From: an uncultured Nitrospira sp.
GTDB taxonomy: Bacteria; Nitrospirota; Nitrospiria; Nitrospirales; Nitrospiraceae
Assembly: GCA_902500825.1 (NCBI GenBank)
Contig: CABVRX010000014.1
Span: forward strand, 1-64,000
DNA: 64,000 nucleotides
Direction: 5' to 3'
Of the stretch, positions 35,014 to 44,516 are shown piece after piece; the first letter of the stretch is position 1, and each line of letters opens with the position of its first letter. A program made the translations under genes and the position numbers. The notes beneath the pieces are model-generated. The model was given only the letters and a program-made list of their open reading frames with translations. It had not been told where the DNA came from and searched no databases.

Positions 35014-37629
35014 ATGAAGACCATTCCAATAATCCAGTCCACTCCGCCAGCTGGGCTAGATATCGACCCAGTCTGCGGGATGACGGTCGATCCCAAACAG
35101 GCCGCCGTTTCATATCAATATGCGGGACGGACTTATTATTTCTGCAACCAGTCCTGCCTAGATCGGTTTAATACTGATCCAGAGCAATATCTGAAACCGG
35201 CACAGACGGTGGACTCACACATCGACCCTGTGTGTGGCATGACAGTGCAACCTTCTACGGCGGCTGGTTCATACGAGTATGGCGGCAAAACATACTACTT
35301 CTGTGCCGCCAGATGTCTCGAAAAGTTTCGCGCCGATCCTGTGTATTACCGGACCCTGCCTGATCAACGGACTCAAAAAGCAACGTCTGTTCCAGCTGGC
35401 GAAATAGTGAAGTATGTCTGCCCGATGGACCCCGAGGTTCTCGAGACCAAACCGGGAGCTTGTCCCAAGTGCGGCATGGCGTTGGAGCCGGCTGACGTAA
35501 CGGCTGCGAGTACACGCACCGAATACACCTGTCCCATGCACCCTGAAATCGTCCAGTCAGAGCCGGGCGTTTGTCCGATCTGCGGGATGGCCTTAGAGCC
35601 GCGCACGGTGACGGCGGAGGAAGCCAATCCTGAACTGGTCGATATGACCCGGCGGTTCTGGCAGAGTGTCACCCTCGGCTCACCCATTCTCGCGTTGATG
35701 ATTTCCGATATGCTTCCGGGCCAACCGTTACAGCACCTCTTTTCTGGAAGAGCCTTGGTCTGGTTTCAGTTCGTCCTGGCGACGCCGGTCGTCATCTGGG
35801 CCGGCTGGCCGCTCTTTCAACGGGCTTGGACCTCACTCGTCAATCGTCACCTTAATATGTTTACCCTGATCGGCCTCGGGACTGGAGCGGCTTATCTGTA
35901 CAGCGTTGCGGCCACGCTTGTCCCGGAGTTGTTCCCCGCCTCGTTCCGTGTCCACGGCGGTGAGCTCGCCGTCTATTTTGAGCCGGCCGTGGCCATCGTC
36001 GCTCTGGTTCTGCTGGGACAGGTGCTGGAATTGCGGGCGCGTAGTCGAACCAGCAGTGCCCTCAAGGCGCTCTTGGGGCTTGCGCCGAAAACGGCGCGGA
36101 TTGTCCGGCCTGATGGTCGCGAAGAGGATGTCCTATTGGAACAAGTTCAAGTCGGCGATCAGCTGCGCGTTCGGCCTGGGGAAAAGATTCCTGTCGATGG
36201 TGTGGTGCTGGAAGGAATGAGTGCCGTTGACGAATCCATGGTGACCGGTGAGTCGATTCCGGTTGAGAAGCAACCTGGTCAGAAAGTGGTCGGTGCGACC
36301 GTCAATGGGACAGGCAGTTTTGTGATGCGCACCGAGCGGGTCGGTCGAGAGACATTGCTGGCGCAAATCGTGCGGATGGTCAGTGAGGCGCAACGCACCA
36401 GGGCGCCGATTCAACGATTGACCGATGTTTTCGCCGCCTATTTTGTGCCGATTGTGATTCTGGTCGCCGCTGTCACCTTCATCATCTGGGCGCTCTACGG
36501 CCCAGAACCTCGGATGGCCTATGCCTTGCTCAACGCCGTCGCGGTGCTGATCATTGCCTGCCCCTGTGCCTTAGGACTCGCGACACCCATGTCGATCATG
36601 GTCGGGACAGGGCGCGGCGCGACGGCAGGTGTGCTGATCCGCAATGCCGAAGCATTGGAAACGTTGGCGAAGGTCGATGTCCTGGTCGTCGATAAGACGG
36701 GTACGCTCACGGAAGGCAAACCGCACCTGATGACAGTCGCTTCTTTCCCAAACGTAACGGAGAATGAATTGCTTCGGCTTGCATCGGGCCTAGAGCAGAA
36801 CAGCGAACATCCGCTGGCGGCGGCCATTGTGTCTGGCGCTCGGGATCGGGGGATCGTTCCGGCCAAGACGCAGAGCTTTCGTTCTCTCACAGGGAAGGGA
36901 GTGACTGGGACGGTCGAGGACCGTGTAGTGGCCGTGGGCACCGTGCCGTTTCTCAACGAATTGAACGTCGAGACCGCGTCGTTATTATTCCAGGCTGAAC
37001 CGCTGAGGCAGGACGGCCAGACCGTCATGTTCGCGGCAATCGACGGCAAGCCTGCGGGGTTGCTGGGTGTGGCTGATCCGGTCAAGTCCACTACGCCGGA
37101 GGCCATCGATTTGTTGCATCGTGAAGGGCTGCGGCTTGTGATGTTGACCGGCGACAGCAAGATCACCGCGCAGGCGGTGGCGCGCCGGCTACAGATCGAC
37201 GAAGTGCAGGCGGAAGTCTTGCCTGAGCAAAAGGCGGCGGTCATCAAACAGCTTCAAGCCGACGGTCATGTGGTCGCGATGGCCGGTGACGGCATCAACG
37301 ATGCGCTGGCCTTGGCGCAGGCGCAGGTAGGGATTGCCATGGGGACGGGAACGGACGTCGCGATGGAAAGCGCTGGGGTTACGCTCGTGAAGGGTGATCT
37401 TCGAGCCATCGCCCGGGCTCGGCGCTTGAGCCACGGAACGATGCGCAACATCCGGCAGAATCTGTTCTTCGCTTTTGTCTATAACACCCTGGGCGTGCCA
37501 ATCGCAGCCGGCGTCCTCTATCCGTTCGTCGGAGTTCTCTTGAGCCCCATGATCGCGAGCGCAGCGATGACATTCAGTTCCGTGTCGGTCATCGCAAATG
37601 CGCTCCGATTGCGAAGAGTAGCCTTGTGA
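35014..37629 (+). CDS. copA: copper P1B-type ATPase with two YHS and two heavy-metal-binding domains
   Basis: 871 residues. Order: YHS domain 1 ([16 protein letters not shown] ... YYFCNQSC), YHS domain 2 ([16 protein letters not shown] ... YYFCAARC), zinc-ribbon-like HMBD 1 ([20 protein letters not shown]), HMBD 2 ([20 protein letters not shown]), then the ATPase: [23 protein letters not shown] (CPC membrane site), [10 protein letters not shown] phosphorylation site and [13 protein letters not shown]. The CPC motif places it in the Cu+/Ag+ group. ATG 35014 is used because AGGGAGG is 6 bases before. Double YHS plus double HMBD is a heavy N-terminal metal-sensing or loading set. Exports copper from cytoplasm to periplasm, feeding Cus or CopA oxidase. 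Confidence 0.94.
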   Translation: MKTIPIIQSTPPAGLDIDPVCGMTVDPKQAAVSYQYAGRTYYFCNQSCLDRFNTDPEQYLKPAQTVDSHIDPVCGMTVQPSTAAGSYEYGGKTYYFCAARCLEKFRADPVYYRTLPDQRTQKATSVPAGEIVKYVCPMDPEVLETKPGACPKCGMALEPADVTAASTRTEYTCPMHPEIVQSEPGVCPICGMALEPRTVTAEEANPELVDMTRRFWQSVTLGSPILALMISDMLPGQPLQHLFSGRALVWFQFVLATPVVIWAGWPLFQRAWTSLVNRHLNMFTLIGLGTGAAYLYSVAATLVPELFPASFRVHGGELAVYFEPAVAIVALVLLGQVLELRARSRTSSALKALLGLAPKTARIVRPDGREEDVLLEQVQVGDQLRVRPGEKIPVDGVVLEGMSAVDESMVTGESIPVEKQPGQKVVGATVNGTGSFVMRTERVGRETLLAQIVRMVSEAQRTRAPIQRLTDVFAAYFVPIVILVAAVTFIIWALYGPEPRMAYALLNAVAVLIIACPCALGLATPMSIMVGTGRGATAGVLIRNAEALETLAKVDVLVVDKTGTLTEGKPHLMTVASFPNVTENELLRLASGLEQNSEHPLAAAIVSGARDRGIVPAKTQSFRSLTGKGVTGTVEDRVVAVGTVPFLNELNVETASLLFQAEPLRQDGQTVMFAAIDGKPAGLLGVADPVKSTTPEAIDLLHREGLRLVMLTGDSKITAQAVARRLQIDEVQAEVLPEQKAAVIKQLQADGHVVAMAGDGINDALALAQAQVGIAMGTGTDVAMESAGVTLVKGDLRAIARARRLSHGTMRNIRQNLFFAFVYNTLGVPIAAGVLYPFVGVLLSPMIASAAMTFSSVSVIANALRLRRVAL

Positions 37630-37924
37630 CGCTTCAGGAGTTTGTTTAGGAACGGCTCGCGTCTTTGTAGAAGCTGTGGGCTCGAAAGCGGCGCGGATGA
37701 GTTTGACGGCAATGTTCTTGGATCAATTTCTAGATGAGGATAAGCGGGCATTCTTCCACTTCCCGATCTTTATCCGTGTATATCTTGGGATTTTGCGTTC
37801 TTGCGCTCGTTTAAGATGTCCGATGGATAGAAATGCCGGAGAAATATGTAGTTCTTCTGCGCGCGCGCCGCCAGGAGGGAAGTATTGCACTGAGTATTTT
37901 CACCGCTATACAAGGAGATATGCC
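37630..37924. other. intergenic stretch before the peroxiredoxin
   Basis: 295 bp; frames lack ribosome sites except AAGGAG at 37912-37917, which serves the next gene. No clear promoter found by eye. Confidence 0.4.
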
Positions 37925-38560
37925 ATGGCAATACGATTGGGCGACGAGGCGCCGAACTTTACGGCAGAGACGACGGAGGGTACCATCAATTTTCACGAAT
38001 GGCTGGGGAACAGCTGGGGGATCTTGTTTTCGCATCCGAAAGACTACACCCCGGTTTGCACGACAGAGTTGGGGACGATGGCTAAAATCACGCCGGAGTT
38101 CAAAAAACGAGGCGTAAATGTGATGGCCGTCAGCGTCGATCCGATGGATTCCCATAAAGGCTGGATCAACGATATCAATGAAACCCAAAGAACGACGGTG
38201 AATTATCCCATCATCGCCGATCCGGATAAGAAGGTAGCGACGCTGTACGATATGATCCATCCCAACGCCATCGACAATATGACGGTGCGATCGGTCTTTA
38301 TCATCGGTCCGGACAAAAAGGTCAAGCTCACCTTGACCTATCCTGCTTCCTGCGGCCGGAACTTCGATGAGCTGTTGAGAGTGATCGACTCTCTTCAACT
38401 GACCTCGAAGTATAAGGTCGCCACTCCGGCGAACTGGAAAGACGGCGAGGATTGCATCATTACTCCCGCCGTCGGCGACGCCGAAGCGAAAGATCTCTTC
38501 CCCAAGGGGTTCAAGACCGTGAAGCCCTATTTGCGCTATACGCCGCAGCCGAATCGGTAA
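37925..38560 (+). CDS. 1-Cys peroxiredoxin (Prx6 type)
   Basis: 211 residues. Peroxidatic Cys in HPKDYTPVCTTELGTMAK, then VSVDPMDSHKGWINDINETQ and the long C-terminal extension (ATPANWKDGEDCIITPAVGD ... KTVKPYLRYTPQP) typical of Prx6-type enzymes. It reduces hydrogen peroxide and alkyl hydroperoxides in the cytoplasm. Its place in a copper region fits defence against copper-driven oxidative stress, which is inference. ATG 37925 has AAGGAG 7 bases before. Confidence 0.93.
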   Translation: MAIRLGDEAPNFTAETTEGTINFHEWLGNSWGILFSHPKDYTPVCTTELGTMAKITPEFKKRGVNVMAVSVDPMDSHKGWINDINETQRTTVNYPIIADPDKKVATLYDMIHPNAIDNMTVRSVFIIGPDKKVKLTLTYPASCGRNFDELLRVIDSLQLTSKYKVATPANWKDGEDCIITPAVGDAEAKDLFPKGFKTVKPYLRYTPQPNR

Positions 38561-38582
38561 GTTTTGGGAGCCAGAGTGAGCA

Positions 38583-38612
38583 AGGCAGAAGGTGCAGCTG
38601 CACCTTCTGCCT
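38583..38612. terminator. perfect 30-bp palindrome after the peroxiredoxin
   Basis: Two exact 15-bp arms (AGGCAGAAGGTGCAG and its complement) without a loop, 22 bp downstream of the stop. No T-run follows on either strand. As RNA it forms a very stable hairpin, so transcript end protection or weak termination is likely; a protein binding site is the alternative. Confidence 0.5.
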
Positions 38613-38768
38613 GGTGCTCTTCAAAGGCTCGCGAAGTCCTTCTTGCAGAGAAGTGCCAGGTACCCCATGCGCAGTTTATTGCGATTTCAGTGATGTCTGC
38701 CGGGTCTCCGGTTGTATGCATTTCATGCCAGGCGACATGGATTGTAAAGCGGATAAAGGGGGCTGGTT

Positions 38769-39242
38769 ATGGAATGCACTCTCAAGGAATTCTTTCGGCG
38801 TGACTCCAGCCGGATCTTTGTGATGTCCGTCATCCTCAACTATCCTTGGGAGCGCGCGCAATCCAGCCTCTACCTGACGAAAGATGGAACTGCTATCCCT
38901 TGGTGGCACTGCGCGCTTGCGAGTTTGGGCGACGGTCTCCTCGTCCTGCTCATGTTCTGGGCCGGTCGGGCTGTCTTTGGTAACCCAGGATGGTTTGACC
39001 GTCCTGGTCTACGAGGCTATCTGCTCATGGCCGTGACCGGGCTGATCATGATCATTCCGCTGGACTGGCTCATGATTTCTAGGATGACGTGGTGGAGCTA
39101 TACGGCTGACATGCCTCTCATGCCAGGGATTGGGATAGGCATCAGCCCAATCGCCCAGATGCTACTGCTCCCGCCGTTGATCTTCCGGGTCGCCGCGATG
39201 TGGCGCAAGAAGAGTTGTCCCGATCAGAGACAAGTTGTCTAG
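38769..39242 (+). CDS. multi-spanning membrane protein, unknown
   Basis: 157 residues with about four hydrophobic segments (ALASLGDGLLVLLMFWAGRA, YLLMAVTGLIMIIPLDWLMI, ISPIAQMLLLPPLIFRV and a weaker first one). Conserved-looking aromatic motifs NYPWERAQSSLY, IPWWHC and TWWSYTADMPLMPG. No family recognised with confidence. Similar short membrane proteins occur beside copper genes, so a role in metal or redox handling at the membrane is possible. Confidence 0.7.
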   Translation: MECTLKEFFRRDSSRIFVMSVILNYPWERAQSSLYLTKDGTAIPWWHCALASLGDGLLVLLMFWAGRAVFGNPGWFDRPGLRGYLLMAVTGLIMIIPLDWLMISRMTWWSYTADMPLMPGIGIGISPIAQMLLLPPLIFRVAAMWRKKSCPDQRQVV

Positions 39243-39420
39243 AATCTGATTCCAGACCTTCGTACATTTCACAAAGATGCCATGCCCATATCGTGGATTT
39301 TCGCGAGTCTATCCATCTTTGGCCTCCGACATACCCAAGGGTCTGTATCTTGCGAGACCCCTCACCTAGAGCCGTCGTCCCAAATGTGCCAGGGATACTG
39401 GTCGGAATCTTATCCTGCTC

Positions 39421-39768
39421 ATGATCGCGCAAACTCTCTCCATGTCATTGGTCGGGCTTCTGTTCGGGCTGACGTTTAACGCCTATGCCTGTCTGGTCCC
39501 ATTGTATAGTGCCGGCCAAGCTCCCATGGATTGCGGATCGCCAAGTGATCAGCCGGTCCGGGAGTATTGCGATGTCTTTAAAACCTTCAGCGTCGAGCAT
39601 GCCGATCATCACCTGCCGTGGCTTGATGTTCAGACCAGTTCCTTGGAAGAAACGAATTCGCTACCGCTTGTTACTACACCTGGCATCACAGTCCTCTCTC
39701 GTTTCTACGATAGCTTGGCCCCACCGGTGAACGAATTTCTCGCGAAACTGTCTGTCCTTCGATTGTGA
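39421..39768 (+). CDS. secreted small protein, paralogue of 25352-25726
   Basis: 115 residues. The signal peptide ends GLTFNAYAC, then LVPLYSAGQAPMDCGSPSDQ and PVREYCDVFKTFSVEHADHH; C-terminus LSVLRL. It shares with the 25352 protein FNAYAC, the QP-x-R-x-x-CDxFK stretch and the terminal LR(L/I). Heads the small-protein copper block (Csp-like, tiny membrane proteins, Met-rich protein). Periplasmic metal binding through the Cys/His/Asp residues is inferred. Confidence 0.65.
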   Translation: MIAQTLSMSLVGLLFGLTFNAYACLVPLYSAGQAPMDCGSPSDQPVREYCDVFKTFSVEHADHHLPWLDVQTSSLEETNSLPLVTTPGITVLSRFYDSLAPPVNEFLAKLSVLRL

Positions 39769-39900
39769 TCTGCCCTTCCCTTGCCTGCCCCTTACGCGGG
39801 CTGACGTTCGTCACTGTGCCTTAACACTTGCTTTTATAAACGACCTCAGTCTGCGAGGCAGCCCGTCTCGCAGCATGGTCAATAGAAAGGACGGTCTCCA

Positions 39901-40251
39901 ATGGCTCATCAACATCAATCGTGTCTGGATGCTTGTGTCCAATGTGCCGAAGAGTGCGAATCGTGCGGCAATCAGTGTCTCGGCGAGATGCCGGAATGTG
40001 CGCGGCTGTGTATCGATTGCGCAGACCAGTGTTGGGATTGCGCGGCCTTCATCAGTCGTGACTCCCGCTTCATCGCAGAGCTTTGCGGCGTGTGTGCCAC
40101 CATTTGTGACGCCTGCGCGGCCGAATGCGAAAAACATCAAAACGAGCATTGCCGGCGATGTGCTGAGGCGTGTCGGCGCTGTGCGGAAGAATGCCGGAAA
40201 GTGGCCGCCGGCGCGGGGACACGACAACAGCCAGCCGGAGTTCGAAAATAA
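39901..40251 (+). CDS. Csp-like four-helix-bundle copper storage protein
   Basis: 116 residues with 21 cysteines in CxxC/CxxxC spacing over residues 8-98, for example CLDACVQCAEECESCGNQC and CRRCAEACRRCAEEC, plus CATICDACAAEC. This is the DUF326/Csp1-Csp3 pattern, in which cysteines line the core of a four-helix bundle and bind many Cu(I) ions. No signal peptide, so a cytosolic Csp3-like form. AAAGGA lies upstream of ATG 39901. It would buffer cytosolic copper alongside the P-type ATPase. Confidence 0.93.
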   Translation: MAHQHQSCLDACVQCAEECESCGNQCLGEMPECARLCIDCADQCWDCAAFISRDSRFIAELCGVCATICDACAAECEKHQNEHCRRCAEACRRCAEECRKVAAGAGTRQQPAGVRK

Positions 40252-40333
40252 AGCCATGCAAAACAGGGGGCGAGGTTCATCGAGCCTTGCCCCACTCGGT
40301 AAGACGTCTAGAAGATAAGAGAGGCCGCACTTG

Positions 40334-40441
40334 ATGGACGGCATGATGGGAATGGGCGCCGGGATGCTGATCTGGGGAATCGTCGGGATTCTGCTGATCG
40401 TGCTGCTTGTCCTGCTCATCGCGAAATTGTTGAAGAGTTGA
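40334..40441 (+). CDS. 35-residue membrane peptide
   Basis: MDGMMGMGAGMLIWGIVGIL and a further hydrophobic run ending AKLLKS: a Met/Gly-rich head and one membrane helix. AGAGAGG lies about 10 bases upstream. Fits the class of tiny single-pass proteins common in Cus/Csp loci, some carrying SHOCT tails, absent here. Not long enough for a family call. Confidence 0.6.
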   Translation: MDGMMGMGAGMLIWGIVGILLIVLLVLLIAKLLKS

Positions 40442-40472
40442 TTGCGCATTCTTTAGAGAAAGGGATGTTCCA

Positions 40473-40634
40473 ATGGAAGGGCAAATGATGCCAGGCACGA
40501 TGATGGACGGGACTATGATGCTCTGCATGGTCGCCTCGGCGTTGTTCGCGTTGGTTGTCGCAGTCACCGTCATTGTTCAGGCGGTCCTCCTCTCGAAGAT
40601 TCTCGGAGAAGTCCGGAAATTGAAGAAGTCCTGA
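40473..40634 (+). CDS. 53-residue membrane peptide
   Basis: Met-rich head (MEGQMMPGTMMDGTMMLCMV), one membrane helix, then a basic tail LGEVRKLKKS. GAAAGGG precedes the ATG. It follows the 40334 peptide by 31 bp and shows the same layout; both may place methionines on the periplasmic side and basic residues in the cytoplasm. Confidence 0.6.
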   Translation: MEGQMMPGTMMDGTMMLCMVASALFALVVAVTVIVQAVLLSKILGEVRKLKKS

Positions 40635-40649
40635 TCAGGGAGATGCGCC

Positions 40650-40970
40650 ATGCTGACATTTCGGGACATTCACAATTGTGAAGGCTACTTCTATAACGTG
40701 GAGACAAGGGACATTCTGCGCAATGTCGGACCGGGTCAGACCCACTGCTGGACTGAAGGCTCATGGGCCAAGGTCGATCCTGACCACGGCCTGGACGTTC
40801 CTCAATACGAATTGATCACGGCGGATATCTCAGCCTCCTTTGGGGAGGTACAACGAGAGGCCGAAAACAAGTATGGCCAGTCCGCTGGACGCTTTATTCA
40901 TCGTCAGACGGCCGTGCAGCTGGATGGTGCGGTGGTCACGGAAGAAGCGAGGGTAAAGAAAGCCCCATAA
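40650..40970 (+). CDS. hypothetical cytoplasmic protein in the copper block
   Basis: 106 residues, ATG with AGGGAG 8 bases upstream. No membrane segment or signal. Begins MLTFRDIHNCEGYFYNVETR; mid part GPGQTHCWTEGSWAKVDPD; end basic. No family recognised. Its tight spacing (15 bp after the membrane peptide) makes it part of the same operon. Confidence 0.6.
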   Translation: MLTFRDIHNCEGYFYNVETRDILRNVGPGQTHCWTEGSWAKVDPDHGLDVPQYELITADISASFGEVQREAENKYGQSAGRFIHRQTAVQLDGAVVTEEARVKKAP

Positions 40971-41008
40971 TCTTAACAACGGTTTACTGGCGGAAAGAGG
41001 AGAATGCT

Positions 41009-41512
41009 ATGACACAGAGAAAAAGTGCTCTGTTACACATCGCCGTCGGATTGGGTCTCCTCTGCTCAACGGTCCTCATGCCCCCGCCGACGCCTGCCGA
41101 GATGAACACTCCGCAGTCACAACAGGGAAGCGGAGACATGAAAGGCATGAAGCAAATGATGGGGGAGTGCCGAGCGCATCATGACAAGGCGTATCAGGCC
41201 ATCGACCAGATGATGACGAAAATGGAAAAGGCCCAGCGAGCGAACGACGCGACCAAGATGCGAGCGACGTTAGAAGCAAGCCAGAACGGCCTGGCCGATC
41301 TGAAACAGGATATGGCGGCTTGCAAGAACATGATGAGCATGATGGACAAGATGGAGAGCGGGATGAGCGGGCATATGGGTGAGATGAGCGGGCATATGGG
41401 TGAGATGGGCGGCATGCGCGAAGGCATGGGCATGCGCGAGGGAGGAATGGGCAGCATGATGGAGGGTATGCGCGGAGGAATGGGCGGCATGATGGAGCGG
41501 AAGGGCCGATAG
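41009..41512 (+). CDS. Met-rich periplasmic protein
   Basis: 167 residues; GAGGAG ribosome site 7 bases before ATG. Signal peptide to about residue 30. Middle part is helical with MKQMMGECRAHHDKAYQAID and LKQDMAACKNMM. The last 60 residues are a Met/Gly/His repeat (SGHMGEMSGHMGEMGGMREG). An imperfect 21-base tandem repeat encodes SGHMGEM twice. Such repeats bind Cu(I)/Ag(I). Likely a periplasmic copper sponge. Confidence 0.8.
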   Translation: MTQRKSALLHIAVGLGLLCSTVLMPPPTPAEMNTPQSQQGSGDMKGMKQMMGECRAHHDKAYQAIDQMMTKMEKAQRANDATKMRATLEASQNGLADLKQDMAACKNMMSMMDKMESGMSGHMGEMSGHMGEMGGMREGMGMREGGMGSMMEGMRGGMGGMMERKGR

Positions 41513-41547
41513 ACAAACGCTTGCGGCGCAGTCCGAGATGGATACCA

Positions 41548-42630
41548 ATGAGCGAGACGATTCTCATCACCGGCAGCAGCGGTCTGATTGGTTACCCGCT
41601 CTCTCAGCGTTTGGCCGATCAGTTTGGGGTAGTCGGCTTGGATCGTCAAGGCCCGCCACACCCTCCGCCGAATGTGGATTGCGTGTCGGTGGATCTTACG
41701 TCAGACGAAAGTGTGCAAGACGGGCTCACCTACGTGCGCGAACGTTATGGAGACACCCTCGCCTCGGTCCTGCATCTGGCCGCTTACTATGATTTCTCAG
41801 GCGAGCCGAGCCGGAAGTATGATGAGATCACCGTGAAGGGCACGCAGCGGTTGCTGCGTGCGCTGCAAGCATTTCGCGTCGAGCAGTTTATCTTTTCCAG
41901 CACGATGCTCGTCCACGCCCCCTGCGAGCCGGGGCAGCGCATCAACGAAGACTGGCCGCTCGAGCCGAAGTGGGCCTATCCGAAATCCAAGGTTGAGACC
42001 GAGACCCTTATCCGCGCCGAGAGGGGAAGCCTCCCCGTCGTCCTGCTCCGCATCGCCGGCGTCTACAACGACCGGTGCCACTCGATTCCCTTAGCGCATC
42101 AGATTCAACGGATCTATGAGCGCAAGCTGGTCAGCCATGTCTTCCCGGGCCACATCGCCCATGGGCAGTCGTTCCTGCATCTCGACGATCTCATCGAGGC
42201 CTTCGTGCTCCTTATCAAGCGCCGAGCGCAATTACCCTCTGAGCTGCCGCTCCTCGTCGGTGAGGCCGAGACGCTGACCTATGATGAACTCCAACATCAA
42301 TTCGGCCGCCTGAACCATGGCGAGGAGTGGGACACGCGCGAAATTCCAAAGACGGTCGCCAAAGCCGGCGCTTGGTTGCAAGACGCCATGCCGGGTGAAG
42401 AACCATTCATCAAGCCGTGGATGATCAATCTCGCCGACGATCATTATGTCCTAGATATCACGCGCGCGCATGACCTGCTCGGCTGGCGGCCGAAGCGCTC
42501 GCTCCGCGAAACGCTCCCACTGATGATCTCGGCGCTGAACGAAGACCCGCTTGGATGGTACCGCGAGCACAAACTGGAGCCGCCTTCACGGCTCGCACAA
42601 GGTCCACAAACCAGGACGGAAGAACGGTGA
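41548..42630 (+). CDS. NAD-dependent epimerase/dehydratase (SDR)
   Basis: 360 residues, extended short-chain dehydrogenase. Rossmann motif ITGSSGLIGYPLSQRL, then VLHLAAYYDF, active-site YPKSKVETETLI (YxxxK), RIAGVYNDRC and C-terminal DITRAHDLLGWRPKRSL typical of nucleotide-sugar epimerases. Substrate unknown. Its TGA overlaps the next gene's ATG (TGATG), so the two are translated together. A link to copper or envelope sugar modification is inference only. Confidence 0.88.
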   Translation: MSETILITGSSGLIGYPLSQRLADQFGVVGLDRQGPPHPPPNVDCVSVDLTSDESVQDGLTYVRERYGDTLASVLHLAAYYDFSGEPSRKYDEITVKGTQRLLRALQAFRVEQFIFSSTMLVHAPCEPGQRINEDWPLEPKWAYPKSKVETETLIRAERGSLPVVLLRIAGVYNDRCHSIPLAHQIQRIYERKLVSHVFPGHIAHGQSFLHLDDLIEAFVLLIKRRAQLPSELPLLVGEAETLTYDELQHQFGRLNHGEEWDTREIPKTVAKAGAWLQDAMPGEEPFIKPWMINLADDHYVLDITRAHDLLGWRPKRSLRETLPLMISALNEDPLGWYREHKLEPPSRLAQGPQTRTEER

Positions 42631-44039
42631 TGGCAACTCGTCACGCGACTCACCAGGAACATCAGCGCCCCATGCAGCAGGCGCCGATGGACGAAACGCA
42701 CGAAGGAATGTCGCCTCAAGAGCATGAGGCGATGCTCCTGGAGAATCATAAAAAGTTCCTGTGGACCTACTATACGAATCTTCTGCTGGGCGTCTGGCTA
42801 CTCACAAGCCCCGTGACCTTCGGCTATCAGAGCGCCGGCATGATATGGAGCGATATCGCCAGCGGGGGACTCGTATTACTTTTTGGGACGCTGGCGCTGT
42901 TTCGTCGGGCCTGGGCCGGATGGGTCGTGTGCGTTACAGGGATCTGGCTGCTGTTCGCGCCACTGGTGTTCTGGGCTCCATCCGCAGCCGCCTATCTCAA
43001 TGATACGGTCGTCGGCAGTCTCCTGATCGCCCTCTCCGTGCTCATCCCCGGCATGCCGGGCATGGGCTGGATGGAAATGCCCGGCCCTGAGATCCCGCCG
43101 GGGTGGACGTACAACCCTTCGACCTGGCTGCAGCGTGGACCGATCATTGCCCTAGCCTTTGTCGGATTCTTCATCGCGAGATACTTGGCAGCCTATCAGT
43201 TGGGACATATCCCGGCCGCCTGGGACCCCTTCTTCGGCGAAAGTACCCAGAAGGTCCTCACCTCCAAGGTCTCGAAAGCCTGGCCGATTTCTGACGCGGG
43301 CTTGGGCGCACTCTCGTACATGTTAGAAGCCCTGTCCGGGTATATGGGGGACAGCCGACGCTGGCGCACGATGCCCTGGATGGTCCTCATGTTCGCCCTG
43401 TTGGTCGTCCCGCTCGGCGCCACCAGCATTATCCTCGTCATTCTGCAACCTATCTCGATCGGCATGTGGTGCACGCTCTGTCTGGTTGCCGCCGTCGCTA
43501 TGCTCATCATGGTGCCATTGGCCGTTGATGAGGTGATCGCGATGGGCCAGTTCATGGTGGAGAGCCGGCGAGCAGGCAAGCCGTTTTGGCGGACATTCTG
43601 GAAAGGCGGCAGCATTGACGGCGGCGGGCCGGATAGACGCTCCCCGGATTTTGGTGCATCGGCCTCTGCGGTCGGTCCTGCCATGACTTGGGGCGTCACG
43701 CTCCCATGGCCGCTCGCCGTCAGCACGGCATTGGGAATCTGGCTGATGATAGCCCCATCACTCTTGGGAACAATAGGGACCGCCGCTGACTCCGATCATT
43801 TGGTTGGCGCGCTGGTCGTCACCTTCAGCGTGATTGCGTGGGCCGAAGTTACCCGGGCCGCACGATGGTTCAACGCCTTGTTTAGCGTCTGGCTCCTCGC
43901 GGCGCCATGGTTCTTGGTCGGCGGAACGTTGACGGCAACTCTCAATGATCTCGTCGTTGGTCTGTTACTTTTAATCATGAGCCTGCCTCGCGGAGCCATA
44001 CGCGAACGATACGCAAGCTGGAATCGGTATATTGTCTAA
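42630..44039 (+). CDS. SPW-repeat membrane protein with VKOR-like domain
   Basis: 469 residues, about 10 membrane segments. Four SPW-type repeats are visible: GVWLLTSPVTFGYQ, GIWLLFAPLVFWAP, GIWLMIAPSLLG and SVWLLAAPWFLVG. Between them, PISIGMWCTLCLVAAVAMLI holds a CxxC in a membrane helix, as in vitamin K epoxide reductase-like (VKOR) domains that drive disulfide formation. The N-terminus is His/Met-rich (HATHQEHQRPMQQAPMDETH). A fused SPW-VKOR protein is unusual; role in periplasmic thiol oxidation under metal stress is inference. Confidence 0.82.
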   Translation: MATRHATHQEHQRPMQQAPMDETHEGMSPQEHEAMLLENHKKFLWTYYTNLLLGVWLLTSPVTFGYQSAGMIWSDIASGGLVLLFGTLALFRRAWAGWVVCVTGIWLLFAPLVFWAPSAAAYLNDTVVGSLLIALSVLIPGMPGMGWMEMPGPEIPPGWTYNPSTWLQRGPIIALAFVGFFIARYLAAYQLGHIPAAWDPFFGESTQKVLTSKVSKAWPISDAGLGALSYMLEALSGYMGDSRRWRTMPWMVLMFALLVVPLGATSIILVILQPISIGMWCTLCLVAAVAMLIMVPLAVDEVIAMGQFMVESRRAGKPFWRTFWKGGSIDGGGPDRRSPDFGASASAVGPAMTWGVTLPWPLAVSTALGIWLMIAPSLLGTIGTAADSDHLVGALVVTFSVIAWAEVTRAARWFNALFSVWLLAAPWFLVGGTLTATLNDLVVGLLLLIMSLPRGAIRERYASWNRYIV

Positions 44040-44063
44040 ACATCAGACGTAAGGAGCTTGACG

Positions 44064-44375
44064 ATGAAGCAATTATGGACTCTTCTCATGGCCCTCTTCG
44101 TTCCACCGCTGTTCATGGCTTGCGGGATGAGCACGCAATATGAGAAGGCAGACTGCGCGACGCTGTCCGGCAAAGATGCATTGAGATGTGTAGATTATCG
44201 CCAACGGAAAGCCAACGCAGAGATCAGCCACGAGACAGCCGAACTGCTGAAAGGCTATCGGCAATGCATACACAAGCACGAGGGCGATATGACACAGGCC
44301 AAAGAAAGCTGTGCTCTGTATCGAGAAGGCCTGGAACGCATTGAACTGAGTAGCATGTCGTGTTCATGTATGTGA
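44064..44375 (+). CDS. small Cys-rich lipoprotein
   Basis: 103 residues; AAGGAG 7 bases before ATG. Lipobox PPLFMACG. The mature part has regularly spaced Cys (ADCATLSGKDALRCVDYRQR, YRQCIHKHEGD, ESCALYREG) and ends MSCSCM. Probably lipid-anchored in the periplasm with disulfides or metal bound. No family recognised. Last gene before the mer operon, with which it shares no strand-crossing signals. Confidence 0.7.
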   Translation: MKQLWTLLMALFVPPLFMACGMSTQYEKADCATLSGKDALRCVDYRQRKANAEISHETAELLKGYRQCIHKHEGDMTQAKESCALYREGLERIELSSMSCSCM

Positions 44376-44516
44376 GGCGAAGGCACAAGGTCTTGCATTC
44401 GAGCAAAAGTAAAACCTCAATCTTGCGAGCAGTTTGCTGCTTCGTCAGACGGGGATGCTCCGTCCACTAACGAGATACCCTTGTGCCGGATGGTGCTCGC
44501 GTGATGGAACGGAAAA

